DNA of 64,000 bases from Anaerolineales bacterium (GCA_020634155.1 JACKCI010000002.1:1-64000); one strand, 5' to 3'. Positions 1 to 7,443 are shown, numbered from the stretch's first letter. Numbers and translations: made by a program. The notes: a model not told the origin generated them from the sequence alone.

Positions 1-1421
1 TCAACCCACCCCCCACACCTACACCAATTCCGACGGCTACACCTACATGGACACCATTCCCCACCCGCACCCCCACGCTGGAGGCGGGCGTAGCTTCACC
101 CACCTTGGACTCCACAGTTGTCGCTGCGACTCGGGCGGCTGAAGTGCAGGCCTTTGATGCAACCGCAACGGCACGGGCGGCTCAACGTACTCCTACCCAA
201 GCAGCCCCAACGCCCACCGTTGAACAAGCCACAGAAGTCGCGGACAGCAATATCCCTATCGCTGAACTAAGCCAAGAGGTGAGCAGCGATGATGGGCTGG
301 TGACGATGAGTCTGCCAGAAACATGGGTTGCGGTGGATTATTTGACCAATTACGGTGCGCTTCTTTTTGCTGAAGATGATGCAGCTATCCAATCGCGGGT
401 TGACTATACCATTGATTTCAGCACCGACTTGGCAGGTCTCAGCGGGCAGGTGGTTCCGCAGACGTTGGATGATGTCGCAGCCGAGGCTGTAACTCCTGAC
501 TTGTTGACCGAACTCTTGCAGGTGCAACTCGAAGTTGTCGAGGAAGACGGCGGTCAAATTGTTGAGGAACCCATTGCCTTTGAACTCGAAAATGGCGTCT
601 TTGGGCGCTACGCGGTGGTTGATGTCCTTGGGCAGCGTAGCTTTGTCGCCTATCTGGGTTTCAGTGATAGCGTGGCACTAGTTGCGGTATCTGCCTCACC
701 AGATGTATTTGAAACTAACCGCGAGACCCTCTTTAGCATTATTCAATCGGTGCGGGTGAGTACCACCTTGCGCGATTTGGATGGCCCTACTGGCCCCGCC
801 CAAGATGATGGTGTCGGTGCGGTGCCACAAGCTGGCAATGGTGGCATTGTGTTAGTTGCCTATCACAATCCTGCTGCCCAGCCGCAGGTGTTCCAAACAG
901 GTCCTACCCCGACGGCTCCAGTAGAGGGTGATGGTTATGTTGGTACTTTCACAATTGGACCAGATGGTACCATCACCATTACCTTGCCGCCTGAACCCGG
1001 TACCTATTTCCTTGAGGGAAGTTTGCCACCGGGGAACTACACGGTTAATGTTGGTGACCAGAGTATCGATTTCACGGTGCCACCATCGGGGACTATTCAA
1101 GTGCCAATTGCGCTGGATGACCAGACCCTTATTCTGGTGATTACGGCTATTACGGTTGATACACCCACACCATCAATAACCCCTACGGTAATTGATGTGG
1201 GTTCGCTATCGCCTTTCCTGCAAACAGCGACGGCTATCGCGCTAACCAGCCAACCAGAAACGCCCACACCATCAGCAACGGCGGGTGAAATTCCCTCAAC
1301 GGGTCTATTTTCGGATGGATTGGGAAATGCTACACCTGAAGGATTATCGACTCTCGCATTGGTTGGGGTTGGTCTGTTGGGGGTTGTGTTTGTGGTGCGA
1401 CGGTTACGCTCGTCGCTCTAA
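1..1421 (+). CDS. Thr/Pro-rich surface protein with C-terminal membrane anchor (5' partial)
   Basis: The reading frame is open to the left edge, so the gene starts outside the window; the TTG at 105 is not a convincing start. The visible part begins with a Thr/Pro-rich stalk. A globular region follows at roughly 290-780 nt, beginning GLVTMSLPETW, which resembles the PsbP/DcrB-like fold also found in the protein at 14165. After that come beta-rich segments and a second Thr/Pro linker. The C-terminus has IPSTG, a short spacer, one hydrophobic helix and the basic tail RRLRSS. That order resembles a sortase sorting signal, although the 15-20 residue gap between motif and helix is longer than usual. 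A plain single-pass anchor is the alternative. The protein is probably exported and displayed outside the membrane; its function is unknown. Confidence 0.8.
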   Translation, partial: NPPPTPTPIPTATPTWTPFPTRTPTLEAGVASPTLDSTVVAATRAAEVQAFDATATARAAQRTPTQAAPTPTVEQATEVADSNIPIAELSQEVSSDDGLVTMSLPETWVAVDYLTNYGALLFAEDDAAIQSRVDYTIDFSTDLAGLSGQVVPQTLDDVAAEAVTPDLLTELLQVQLEVVEEDGGQIVEEPIAFELENGVFGRYAVVDVLGQRSFVAYLGFSDSVALVAVSASPDVFETNRETLFSIIQSVRVSTTLRDLDGPTGPAQDDGVGAVPQAGNGGIVLVAYHNPAAQPQVFQTGPTPTAPVEGDGYVGTFTIGPDGTITITLPPEPGTYFLEGSLPPGNYTVNVGDQSIDFTVPPSGTIQVPIALDDQTLILVITAITVDTPTPSITPTVIDVGSLSPFLQTATAIALTSQPETPTPSATAGEIPSTGLFSDGLGNATPEGLSTLALVGVGLLGVVFVVRRLRSSL

Positions 1422-1430
1422 AAAAGAAAA

Positions 1431-1502
1431 CTTGCTCAAAAAAAAAGAAGGCCCGGTGTGCGATCTTATACCACTACAACTTCCATCCATCGCTACACCG
1501 GG
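1431..1502 (-). terminator. Intrinsic terminator of the small minus-strand gene
   Basis: CCCGGTGT at 1452-1459 pairs with ACACCGGG at 1495-1502, with a further CGAT/ATCG pairing inside. Read on the minus strand the hairpin follows directly after the stop codon at 1504 and is followed by a run of T. It may also stop transcripts coming from the plus-strand gene ending at 1421. Confidence 0.6.
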
Positions 1503-1503
1503 T

Positions 1504-1692
1504 TTACCATTTCCGTCTATCAGTCCATTGGTTGCTTTTCTCTGTAAATTGCATATTTTGAATTGAATGCTGTCCGTTTCCGAACGCTGGGGCATCGCCA
1601 TTCACGTCATTACCGCTGTCTAGGCGCGATTTGGCGCGGCGGGTACTGCGTTGACGTTTAGCTCCCTTATGCGAATAACCATTGCACGTCAT
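1504..1692 (-). CDS. Small basic protein, unknown function (62 aa)
   Basis: This short ORF is supported by a strong ribosome binding site, AGAAGGAGA, six bases before its ATG, and by a terminator hairpin directly after its TAA. The N-terminal half is rich in Lys and Arg (KGAKRQRSTRRAKSR), which suggests binding to nucleic acid or another polyanion. The second half is polar and Asn/Gln-rich. There is no signal peptide, membrane segment or cysteine pair. I do not recognise a family. It lies in a minus-strand run of small genes and its start overlaps another possible small ORF (1667-1798). Confidence 0.5.
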   Translation of the reverse strand: MTCNGYSHKGAKRQRSTRRAKSRLDSGNDVNGDAPAFGNGQHSIQNMQFTEKSNQWTDRRKW

Positions 1693-1798
1693 GGTGAATC
1701 TCCTTCTGGATTGTTAATGTGCGTTCGATACGCCCGTCGCGTATCATCAAATAACTAGGGCGGTGCATGTGCTTGTGTAAGTGCTGTAAGGTGAACAT
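1667..1798 (-). CDS. Possible 43-residue ORF overlapping the next gene
   Basis: The ATG at 1798 opens a 43-codon frame ending in TAA at 1667-1669 and overlapping the start of the 62-residue gene by 26 bases in another frame. A GAAAGG element lies about 10 bases upstream. The peptide contains a plausible-looking stretch, SYLMIRDGRIERTL. A competing 16-codon frame starts at 1805 with the same binding site. Evidence for expression is weak; it could be a translational-coupling leader or chance. Confidence 0.25.
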   Translation of the reverse strand: MFTLQHLHKHMHRPSYLMIRDGRIERTLTIQKEIHHDVQWLFA

Positions 1799-1847
1799 CG
1801 TTCATGATCCTTTCGGGTTGTTGATACGGATTAATGGGTCGAGCAAG

Positions 1848-1859
1848 CTAGTAGTCCAT
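1848..1859 (-). other. Minimal ORF Met-Asp-Tyr-stop behind a strong Shine-Dalgarno
   Basis: On the minus strand AGAAGGAGG stands six bases before ATG GAC TAC TAG. The ribosome binding site is among the best in the window, yet the frame stops after three codons. Beyond the TAG the same frame continues open to 1755. This could be a minimal leader ORF, a nonsense-mutated small gene, or a sequencing error. Confidence 0.3.
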
Positions 1860-1888
1860 TGTTAACCTCCTTCTTTTGGCTTTGGCCT

Positions 1889-2158
1889 TTAGCCTTGTCG
1901 ATAGAGCTTCAGAATAGGTGCGGTCTCCGTGATGACCTCCATCTCATCGGTGTGTAATTCGCTGATGATTTCTTGGGCGGTGAAGATGATGTCTTCTAGC
2001 CAGCCCTTGATGGTTGTTGCATCTGTGTTACAGACCGTTTCAAGTTCGTGTTCTGAAGCTGCATCGTGCAGCCGATCAAGTGTTTGCAGAATACTTTCTA
2101 ACTGAATTTCGCCAATTTGTGCCGAGATAACCTTTAGAGACAAGAGTTTGGTATTCAT
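1889..2158 (-). CDS. Small acidic helical protein, unknown function (89 aa)
   Basis: The product is acidic and looks largely helical, with heptad-like Leu/Ile spacing (QLESILQTLDRLHDAA, WLEDIIFTAQEIISEL). It has no membrane segment, signal peptide or recognisable catalytic motif, and I do not recognise the family. No Shine-Dalgarno is visible before the ATG, but a promoter-like pair ends about seven bases upstream, so the mRNA may be nearly leaderless. A strong terminator at 2193-2246 separates it from the HTH gene cluster upstream. A regulator partner or small adaptor would fit the size, but nothing shows it. Confidence 0.6.
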   Translation of the reverse strand: MNTKLLSLKVISAQIGEIQLESILQTLDRLHDAASEHELETVCNTDATTIKGWLEDIIFTAQEIISELHTDEMEVITETAPILKLYRQG

Positions 2159-2165
2159 TGCTGTG

Positions 2166-2193
2166 TTTATCCGTTTCGGTTTTCCACTGCCAA
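2166..2193 (-). promoter_or_regulatory. Candidate promoter of the 89-aa gene
   Basis: On the minus strand TTGGCA (2193-2188) and GATAAA (2171-2166) are separated by 16 bases. The predicted transcription start falls on or just before the ATG at 2158, which agrees with the missing Shine-Dalgarno. Confidence 0.35.
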
Positions 2194-2246
2194 ATAAAAA
2201 CTGGGACGTAGTGCCTTTTGGTGCTGCTTGGCGCTACGTCCCAGTT
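2193..2246 (-). terminator. Strong intrinsic terminator
   Basis: A 17-bp stem joins 2199-2215 with 2230-2246, with a single G-U pair and a 14-base loop. On the minus strand it is followed by TTTTTATTT. It ends the transcript that carries the genes at 2272 and 2598. Confidence 0.8.
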
Positions 2247-2271
2247 GGTTGGGTCTCTGTCTCTCTGGCGT

Positions 2272-2556
2272 CTAGTGGGGTTTAGTGACCCTCCCGAAAC
2301 TGCCAGTAGGCTTCAAGCGCCGCGCAGAAGTTCGCAGACTCATCTGCGTACCACTTCCGTCATCATTGATTGTCAAGGTGCTAAAGCCAATTTGATTTGC
2401 TGAGAACGACGTGCCATAGAGGCGGCGTTCATCGGAACTTATCTCTGCCTTATTGAGCGCGAGATTGGCGGATTCATGCCATAGGGCATCAGCCAAGCGA
2501 ATGCTGACGGTCGCGCTATGAGGCAAGGCGGGTCGGCAAATGCGGTTACTCACCAT
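2272..2556 (-). CDS. Hypothetical small protein (94 aa)
   Basis: The frame can start at 2565 or 2556. AAAGGAG lies only two bases from the first ATG but about 11 from the second, so 2556 (MVSNRICRPA) is preferred. The protein is polar and slightly basic, with no membrane segment or familiar motif. It ends 26 bases before the 17-bp terminator hairpin and lies 41 bases downstream of the HTH gene, so the two probably form one transcript. Function unknown; the frame has no competing long ORF with better coding features. Confidence 0.5.
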   Translation of the reverse strand: MVSNRICRPALPHSATVSIRLADALWHESANLALNKAEISSDERRLYGTSFSANQIGFSTLTINDDGSGTQMSLRTSARRLKPTGSFGRVTKPH

Positions 2557-2597
2557 TATGAGCATGTCTCCTTTCCGATTCTCAGTTTAATCGAACT

Positions 2598-2837
2598 TCA
2601 ACTAACTTGGCGTGGTTTCTCGACGTTGACCACAGTTTGATCAAGCATCTGCAAGATGCTGCTACCTTTGATAAACACCCGCCGCATTCCCGGCGGTTGT
2701 GATACTTGAAGGTAGCTTTGATCGATGAGCTTTTTCAAGGTACTCAAGCTGACACCAAGGGCTTGCGCGGCTTCTTTCCGCGAGTACACTGCATCAGATT
2801 GAATGGTTAGCTTATCGTCTGAGTGTAGAACACTCAT
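2598..2837 (-). CDS. MerR/excisionase-type helix-turn-helix DNA-binding protein
   Basis: Residues 14-55 contain the pattern YSRKEAAQALGVSLSTLKKLID followed, after a short wing, by RRVFIKGSSI. This is the layout of HTH_17 excisionase/MerR-like winged DNA-binding domains, which read promoter or recombination-site DNA. The start is ATG 2837, placed eight bases after GGAGG; the TTG farther upstream would include the binding site itself. At 79 residues it is a bare DNA-binding domain with no effector domain. No integrase is next to it, so an excisionase role is not supported and a small transcription regulator is more likely. It leads the small minus-strand operon ending at 2246. Confidence 0.8.
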   Translation of the reverse strand: MSVLHSDDKLTIQSDAVYSRKEAAQALGVSLSTLKKLIDQSYLQVSQPPGMRRVFIKGSSILQMLDQTVVNVEKPRQVS

Positions 2838-2959
2838 TAGTTTTTCCTCCAAGATCAGTCGTGAGTATAAAACACTTCTAACCGAATGTCAACATGGTAA
2901 AGGATTATTTACCAATGTTAAGGTTTCTTAAGAGTGATAAGAGGCCAGTATAGTCCATG

Positions 2960-2988
2960 TTGTTCCACACATCACAATGTCGTATAAT
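2960..2988 (+). promoter_or_regulatory. Promoter of the HNH endonuclease gene
   Basis: TTGTTC at 2960-2965 and TATAAT at 2983-2988 are separated by exactly 17 bases. The start codon at 3041 leaves a leader of about 45 bases. Confidence 0.65.
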
Positions 2989-3040
2989 TTTTAGGGATAA
3001 ACCAAGCTGTCCTGTATGACAGAAGGAGAAAACTTCAACC

Positions 3041-3580
3041 TTGTCGGTAGAAGGTCGGGTTCTCCTGCTCAACGGAAGCACATGGGAACCCTTATGTATT
3101 GTGAGTGTTCCCCGCGCCATTAATTTGGTGATTTCGGGGAAGGCCGTGGTCATCGAGAACAGTGAGCGCTTTTTGCAATCTGTTCGGAGTCGGTTTCAAG
3201 TCCCCTCGGTGATTGCGTTGCGGCGCTTTGTTAATGTGCCGCACCGTAAGGCCCAATGGAGTCGGCGTGCGGTACTTGTGCGTGACAAGTACATCTGTAT
3301 CTATTGTGGTGTTAAACCCGGTGATGTGCTACAAGGCAAAATTGCCTCTAAGCAAGATATGACCATTGATCACATCGTGCCGCGTTCACGAGGCGGTAAA
3401 GATGTGTGGACGAATACGGCTTGTGCTTGTTATGTGTGTAATCGCCGCAAGGGAGGTCGGTTGCCCGGAGAGGCAGGCATGAAGTTGTTATGGGAACCCA
3501 AGCGGCCCCGCACCAATTACTTAGTGATAGAAATTGGAAATGGGCCGGATACGTGGAAGAAGTATATCGAGACGACCTGA
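3041..3580 (+). CDS. HNH endonuclease family protein
   Basis: The 179-residue product has an N-terminal RVLLLNGSTWEPL segment typical of a common bacterial HNH family. The HNH/zinc region runs from about 85 to 140: RDKYICIYCG, then the catalytic core TIDHIVPRSRGGKD, then CYVCNRRKGG. The two CxxC pairs should bind structural zinc and the DHIVPRS histidine with the later Asn should bind the catalytic metal. Such proteins cut or nick DNA, but the cellular role of this stand-alone family is not established. The start is TTG, because an in-frame stop lies at 3017 and AGAAGGAG precedes it by 12 bases. It has its own promoter and terminator. Confidence 0.85.
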   Translation: MSVEGRVLLLNGSTWEPLCIVSVPRAINLVISGKAVVIENSERFLQSVRSRFQVPSVIALRRFVNVPHRKAQWSRRAVLVRDKYICIYCGVKPGDVLQGKIASKQDMTIDHIVPRSRGGKDVWTNTACACYVCNRRKGGRLPGEAGMKLLWEPKRPRTNYLVIEIGNGPDTWKKYIETT

Positions 3581-3617
3581 ATGCCTGAAGACCGCTAGAC
3601 TCTTCAGGCATTTTTGT
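3581..3617 (+). terminator. Intrinsic terminator after the HNH gene
   Basis: ATGCCTGAAGA (3581-3591) pairs perfectly with TCTTCAGGCAT (3601-3611) and is followed by a run of T. It begins immediately after the stop codon. Confidence 0.85.
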
Positions 3618-3622
3618 CGCCA

Positions 3623-3651
3623 TTGCCAGCGATGGACAAGGCATGTATAAT
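3623..3651 (+). promoter_or_regulatory. Promoter of tadA
   Basis: TTGCCA (3623-3628) and TATAAT (3646-3651) have 17-base spacing. The expected transcription start is about five bases before the ATG at 3663, so the transcript is almost leaderless. Confidence 0.65.
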
Positions 3652-3662
3652 GCTGCACGGTT

Positions 3663-4124
3663 ATGAACGATTCAGACTGGATGCAGATGGCCTTGCAAGA
3701 GGCAGCCTTGGCCCCTAGCCATGCTGATGTTCCTGTGGGAGCTATCGCTGTGCTGGATGGTCAACTGATTGGCAGAGGGCATAATCGGCGGGAGATTGAC
3801 CAAGACCCGACGGCCCATGCTGAGATGTTCGCCCTCCGTCAAGCTGCCCAAGTGGTGGGTTTTTGGCGGTTAGAGAATGTCACCCTCTACTGCACGCTAG
3901 AACCCTGTCCGATGTGTGCTGGTGCGATGGTCTTAGCTCGCTTACCGCGTTTGGTGTTTGGTACAACCGACCCCAAAGGTGGCGCGGGAGGGAGTGTGAT
4001 GGATATTCTCAATCACCCTCGTCTTAATCATCGCGTTGAGATAATAGCAGGGGTTTTGCAAGAATCCTGTGCAGCAGTGTTAATAGCGTTCTTTGCCAAG
4101 TTACGGGCTGAAGGCCAAAAATAA
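3663..4124 (+). CDS. tadA: tRNA-specific adenosine-34 deaminase
   Basis: TadA converts A34 to inosine in the wobble position of tRNA-Arg(ACG). The 153-residue length fits the family. The zinc site is plain: HAEM (about residues 52-55) supplies the histidine and the proton-shuttling glutamate, and PCPMCAGA (about 83-90) supplies the two cysteines. The N-terminal MQMALQEA helix and the DPKGGAGG segment are also typical of TadA rather than of cytidine or guanine deaminases. No Shine-Dalgarno is visible, in agreement with the nearly leaderless promoter. tRNA-Ser lies directly downstream. Confidence 0.93.
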   Translation: MNDSDWMQMALQEAALAPSHADVPVGAIAVLDGQLIGRGHNRREIDQDPTAHAEMFALRQAAQVVGFWRLENVTLYCTLEPCPMCAGAMVLARLPRLVFGTTDPKGGAGGSVMDILNHPRLNHRVEIIAGVLQESCAAVLIAFFAKLRAEGQK

Positions 4125-4172
4125 GCAGTTGGTGAAAAGTTCGTAAGATTCCCACAACTGAATACATCATAC

Positions 4173-4260
4173 GGAGAGGTGCCAGAGTGGACGAATGGGG
4201 CGGTCTCGAAAACCGTTGTGGCCTTTATGGTCACCGTGGGTTCGAATCCCACCCTCTCCG
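4173..4260 (+). tRNA. tRNA-Ser(CGA)
   Basis: Acceptor GGAGAGG (4173-4179) pairs with CCTCTCC (4253-4259). The anticodon loop CTCGAAA gives anticodon CGA. A long variable arm and the TTCGAATCC T-loop are present, as expected of a class II serine tRNA of 88 bases. CCA is not encoded. Confidence 0.95.
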
Positions 4261-4268
4261 CAGTTCAG

Positions 4269-4298
4269 AAAACGTCGGTACCCACACTGGCGTTTTTT
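4269..4298 (+). terminator. Likely terminator after tRNA-Ser
   Basis: AAAACG at 4269-4274 pairs with CGTTTT at 4291-4296, extended by weaker pairs inside, and runs into a T tract. It sits nine bases after the tRNA. Confidence 0.5.
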
Positions 4299-4327
4299 AT
4301 TTTGAGATGATTTAAAAGGGAATCTGT

Positions 4328-5011
4328 ATGTCAAAGCGACGTACCCGCAAACTGAATAAACAACAGAAGAAACAACGTGAACAACTCTACCTTTATGGTG
4401 GAATCGGCTTGATTGTCGTGGCGGTGATTGCTGCCATTGTCTTAACCATTGTGAATCGCCCGCCAGAGGTCAGCGCCGAGCGCCTTGACCTCGACCCTGT
4501 GATTGGCGATCCCGATGCACCTATAACCCTTGTTGAATACGCCTCGTATGGGTGCCATGCCTGCCGTGTTATTCATCAAACAGGGGGTATGGAGTATATC
4601 GAAGATACGCTTAACAAGCCTGAATTCGATGGGCTAGTGAACTATGTTTATATCAACTTCCCCGTCATTAACCCCACCCTTGACCCTATTAGTGCTGAAG
4701 TGGCCCAATGCGCCCTCGACCAAGGTAATGATGCATTCTGGAAATTTCATGACATCATCTATGAAATCTCTGATTCAACCTATGCCAGCTATAAAAAAGA
4801 TGATTTTATCCGCTTGGCAGGTGAGGCAGGATTAGACGAAGATAAGATTGAGAAGTGCATGAATGACAAAACCCATCGGCGTACCGTAGAATATCATAAG
4901 GAAGAGGCACAGGACGCTTATATTCAAGGGACGCCTGTGTTTATGATTAATGGACGCCGCATTAATCTGGATAACCTTGAAAACGAATTGAGGCAGGAAC
5001 TAGGACTCTAA
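4328..5011 (+). CDS. DsbA-like thioredoxin-fold oxidoreductase, membrane-anchored
   Basis: The protein starts with a very basic segment, then one membrane helix (about residues 23-44), and carries its thioredoxin-fold domain outside the membrane. The active site is CHAC in EYASYGCHACR, followed by an inserted helical domain with FWKFHDIIYE and the cis-proline loop GTPVFMING. This is the DsbA/DSBA-like (thioredoxin_4) layout used for forming or isomerising disulfides in exported proteins. The next gene is a related lipoprotein that overlaps its stop codon (TAATG), so the pair is co-translated and probably acts on the same substrates. An extra Cys pair occurs in the helical insert. The redox direction cannot be told from sequence. 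Confidence 0.88.
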   Translation: MSKRRTRKLNKQQKKQREQLYLYGGIGLIVVAVIAAIVLTIVNRPPEVSAERLDLDPVIGDPDAPITLVEYASYGCHACRVIHQTGGMEYIEDTLNKPEFDGLVNYVYINFPVINPTLDPISAEVAQCALDQGNDAFWKFHDIIYEISDSTYASYKKDDFIRLAGEAGLDEDKIEKCMNDKTHRRTVEYHKEEAQDAYIQGTPVFMINGRRINLDNLENELRQELGL

Positions 5012-5670
5012 TGCGTATATGGCTGCTACGAATGAGCCTTGTGATGATGCTGTTGGGATGCCAAGAGACACCAACGACGCCAACAACCATCCCGATAACA
5101 CCATCCCCAGAGGGCAATGCTTCGGCAGTCGTAGCAGCCATGAATGTGATGCAGCAACTTGCGATTGGGCCAGAAACCGCTATTGTCACCATTGTGGAAT
5201 ATGGTACCTATGGTTGCCAAGTGTGTCGGCGGGTCTATCAACTGGGCCTCATTGACAAACTCACTGTCCGTTATCCCCGTGATATTCGCTATATCTATAT
5301 CCCTTGGCCGGTCATTCACCCCAACGATGTTTTGGCGACGGAAGCGGTTTTTTGTGCCCAAGAGCAGGGCTATGACCAATTTTGGCTCTTGCATCGTGCG
5401 CTCCTAAGTCTCGATTTTATGGACTATGACCACTACACAACAGATGAAGCCTATTTTGAATTAGCCGCTAATCTTGGTCTTGATGCAGATGGATTGCGGG
5501 CCTGCTTAGATGCAGGTGTTTATCATCAAATGGTGCATGAATTGGTGGATGAGGGGTATCGCTTGCGCCTACCGGGGACGCCTGCCTTTTTCGTAAATGG
5601 GTTACCCTCTAGCGCTTTCACCTTAGAAGGCGATGTTTTGCAACGCCTCTTTGAAAAACGCCCCAACTGA
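5011..5670 (+). CDS. DsbA-like thioredoxin-fold lipoprotein
   Basis: The N-terminus is a lipoprotein signal, LVMMLLGCQ, with Cys17 as the predicted lipidated residue, followed by a Thr/Pro linker. The catalytic motif is CQVC in EYGTYGCQVCRR, and GTPAFFVNG is the cis-proline loop. It is a diverged relative of the preceding protein (same order: FWLLHRALL in the helical insert, conserved Cys in that insert). The ATG overlaps the upstream TAA by one base. It should be held on the outer face of the membrane and take part in thiol-disulfide exchange of exported proteins. Having one anchored by a helix and one by lipid suggests divided roles, which is inference. Confidence 0.88.
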   Translation: MRIWLLRMSLVMMLLGCQETPTTPTTIPITPSPEGNASAVVAAMNVMQQLAIGPETAIVTIVEYGTYGCQVCRRVYQLGLIDKLTVRYPRDIRYIYIPWPVIHPNDVLATEAVFCAQEQGYDQFWLLHRALLSLDFMDYDHYTTDEAYFELAANLGLDADGLRACLDAGVYHQMVHELVDEGYRLRLPGTPAFFVNGLPSSAFTLEGDVLQRLFEKRPN

Positions 5671-5690
5671 TCAATCAGAAAGGTAATGCC

Positions 5691-6203
5691 ATGTCTTCAG
5701 TATTGGCTGAACGTCGTCAAAAAGACGAGTTCTTTAAATCCTCACGACACTCACCGTTGACGTCCCAGCAGCGCCAAACCTTCGACGGGCTGGCTTACTA
5801 TGAGCCGAATCCCGCGCTTGATTTTACGCTAGAGGTTAATGAATTCACCGATAAAGAAACTCTCACGATGCAGACCACGACCGGAGATGTCCGCACCTTT
5901 CAGAAGTGGGGCACCTTTAGCTTTGTAGTAGAGGGGCAGACGGCTGAGTTGGTGCTGTACTATGGGTCAGACAGCGGGCATTTTTTCCTACCCTTTATGG
6001 ATGCCACCAATACTGATGAGACCTATAGCGGTGGACGGTATATCGACCCCGAATGGCTTGGCGGACGTGAATTCCATATCGACTTTAATCGCGCTTATGC
6101 CCCTTACTGTGCCTATAACGACCGCTGGTCATGCCCAATTCCGCCGCTGGAAAATCGCTTGAAGGTGAGGATTGAGGCAGGCGAGAAAAACCTGCCTGCT
6201 TAA
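5691..6203 (+). CDS. DUF1684 family protein
   Basis: The 170-residue sequence shows the marks of DUF1684: RRQKDEFFKSSRHSPL near the start, FDGLAYYEPN, the central FFLPFMDATN with ETYSGGRY, and the C-terminal DFNRAYAPYCAYNDRWSCP with PPLENRL. The conserved DFN, Cys and PPxEN residues form the family signature; no biochemical function is established. There is no signal peptide, so it is probably cytoplasmic. AGAAAGG precedes the ATG. It follows the DsbA pair by 20 bases and is likely in the same transcript. Confidence 0.9.
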   Translation: MSSVLAERRQKDEFFKSSRHSPLTSQQRQTFDGLAYYEPNPALDFTLEVNEFTDKETLTMQTTTGDVRTFQKWGTFSFVVEGQTAELVLYYGSDSGHFFLPFMDATNTDETYSGGRYIDPEWLGGREFHIDFNRAYAPYCAYNDRWSCPIPPLENRLKVRIEAGEKNLPA

Positions 6204-6212
6204 TCGTTGCGC

Positions 6213-6698
6213 CTAGGCTTGGCGTTCTCGCAAGATGCGGGTCATCTGCTCAATGTGGTTGACATCATGCCATGCAATAAGGAACAACTGATCTTGAATG
6301 CTGATGGCTCCGCGTGTTGGGTGCTGGGCTGGACACAGCCAATCTTCCTCTGTGAAGGTTGCCATGTAGTCCATTAGACGTTGACGGGCGCTCCCCCACG
6401 CCGTGTAGACCTCCCACACAGGCAAGGTATTATAGGTGTTGGTTAGCGCCAGTTGATCAGGGTCAGGAAAGGGAAGCACGGGGTTATCTTGGGTTTTGGC
6501 AAGGCTAATCCGCTCATAGAATACCCCTTCAAAATCACGCAAGTGAGCCAGAACCTCTAGGGCTGTCCAACCATTGCCACCATCACGATAGGTTGTCAAG
6601 CTCATGGTGTCTGTTTGCTCAAGGATATACTTGATGGATGAATAAGCGTTATTTAGGATCGAGAATTGCCAATTGCGGACAGTCTGACTGGGGAGCAT
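6213..6698 (-). CDS. DinB-like four-helix-bundle protein
   Basis: The pattern WTALEVLAHLRDFEGVFYERI, with a conserved His in the second helix, and the C-terminal LFLIAWHDVNHIEQMTRIL match DinB/YfiT-like proteins. In this family three histidines bind a metal in a four-helix bundle; here H52 and the HDVNH histidines are likely ligands. Members include bacillithiol and mycothiol transferases, but most are uncharacterised. No membrane segment is present. GGAGG lies just upstream of the ATG on the minus strand. It converges with the DUF1684 gene, with nine bases between them. Confidence 0.8.
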   Translation of the reverse strand: MLPSQTVRNWQFSILNNAYSSIKYILEQTDTMSLTTYRDGGNGWTALEVLAHLRDFEGVFYERISLAKTQDNPVLPFPDPDQLALTNTYNTLPVWEVYTAWGSARQRLMDYMATFTEEDWLCPAQHPTRGAISIQDQLFLIAWHDVNHIEQMTRILRERQA

Positions 6699-6820
6699 GA
6701 ATACCTCCTATGGGGTCTTAGGATAGAGCATTTGGTGTAGGTGAATCTGGACATTCCTAGATTGTAATGTGAAACTAGCAGAGGCGTAAGCGTAACCTTG
6801 GGAAAATAGAGGTTCTTAAA

Positions 6821-7093
6821 ATGACACAATATCCCCCTCCCAACGAAGATGAATACGTTGGCCCCCCCGGCTGGCTCATTATCGGTAGTTTAGCGGCTTT
6901 GATTTTGATACCCGCTATCTTTGCGCTGTATACCCTCATGACCAATCCAGATTCGTCTTTCAATGAGATGCTGAAACGCAACTCTGAACTAGGGGGCGGC
7001 CCGATTTGGTTGGTGGGCACCTTTATCGTCATGGTACCTGTTGTCGGTTTATGGGTTACCTATGTGTGGAAGCGCAGTCAGGAGAAGGACTGA
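6821..7093 (+). CDS. Small two-helix membrane protein, unknown
   Basis: The 90-residue protein has a Pro-rich acidic N-terminus and two membrane helices (about 20-42 and 63-83) with a short basic tail. No family was recognised. Its TGA overlaps the next ATG (ATGA), so it is coupled to the gene at 7093. Together with 7403 it forms a three-gene unit of small membrane proteins that may work as a complex; that is inferred from the overlaps alone. Confidence 0.65.
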   Translation: MTQYPPPNEDEYVGPPGWLIIGSLAALILIPAIFALYTLMTNPDSSFNEMLKRNSELGGGPIWLVGTFIVMVPVVGLWVTYVWKRSQEKD

Positions 7094-7443
7094 TGCGGGC
7101 CATCCGTAAGCAATTGCAGAAACTCCCTCCTCCAATGCGGACAATGGTCGAGCTATTGCCATTAGTGATTGCTCTCTCGGCTTTTTTGAACCTGCCCCGC
7201 GTAGGACGCGATGCGGTCAATAGTGTCAGCCTTGCTGAATTCTTAGAGAGTGCGAACTGGTTGTCGATTGCGGCCTTTGGGGGGATTGTATTGGTTGGGG
7301 CAACAGGCTTGGCATGGTTAGTCTTTCTTTTTAGCCAAGCTACATGGGATGATCCCCGCGATGCATTATACGAGAATATGGAATTAGAAAGCCAAGAGAT
7401 AGATGGAAACGAAGAACAAGCGCTCCTTACTGGCGACAGCTAA
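7093..7443 (+). CDS. Small two-helix membrane protein, unknown
   Basis: The start is the ATG at 7093, which shares bases with the preceding stop; the longer frame from 7006 merely overlaps the upstream gene. The 116-residue product has two hydrophobic helices (about 18-35 and 54-80) and an acidic tail. GGAGAAGG precedes the start. The last 41 bases overlap the next gene in another frame. No family recognised. Confidence 0.6.
   Translation: MRAIRKQLQKLPPPMRTMVELLPLVIALSAFLNLPRVGRDAVNSVSLAEFLESANWLSIAAFGGIVLVGATGLAWLVFLFSQATWDDPRDALYENMELESQEIDGNEEQALLTGDS

Noticed and set aside
2598..2837. Excisionase of a mobile element
   Set aside because: The HTH fits, but no integrase, attachment repeats or other mobile-element genes are nearby.
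4028..4252. Minus-strand ORF over the tRNA-Ser
   Set aside because: It is antisense to tadA and the tRNA; no binding site.
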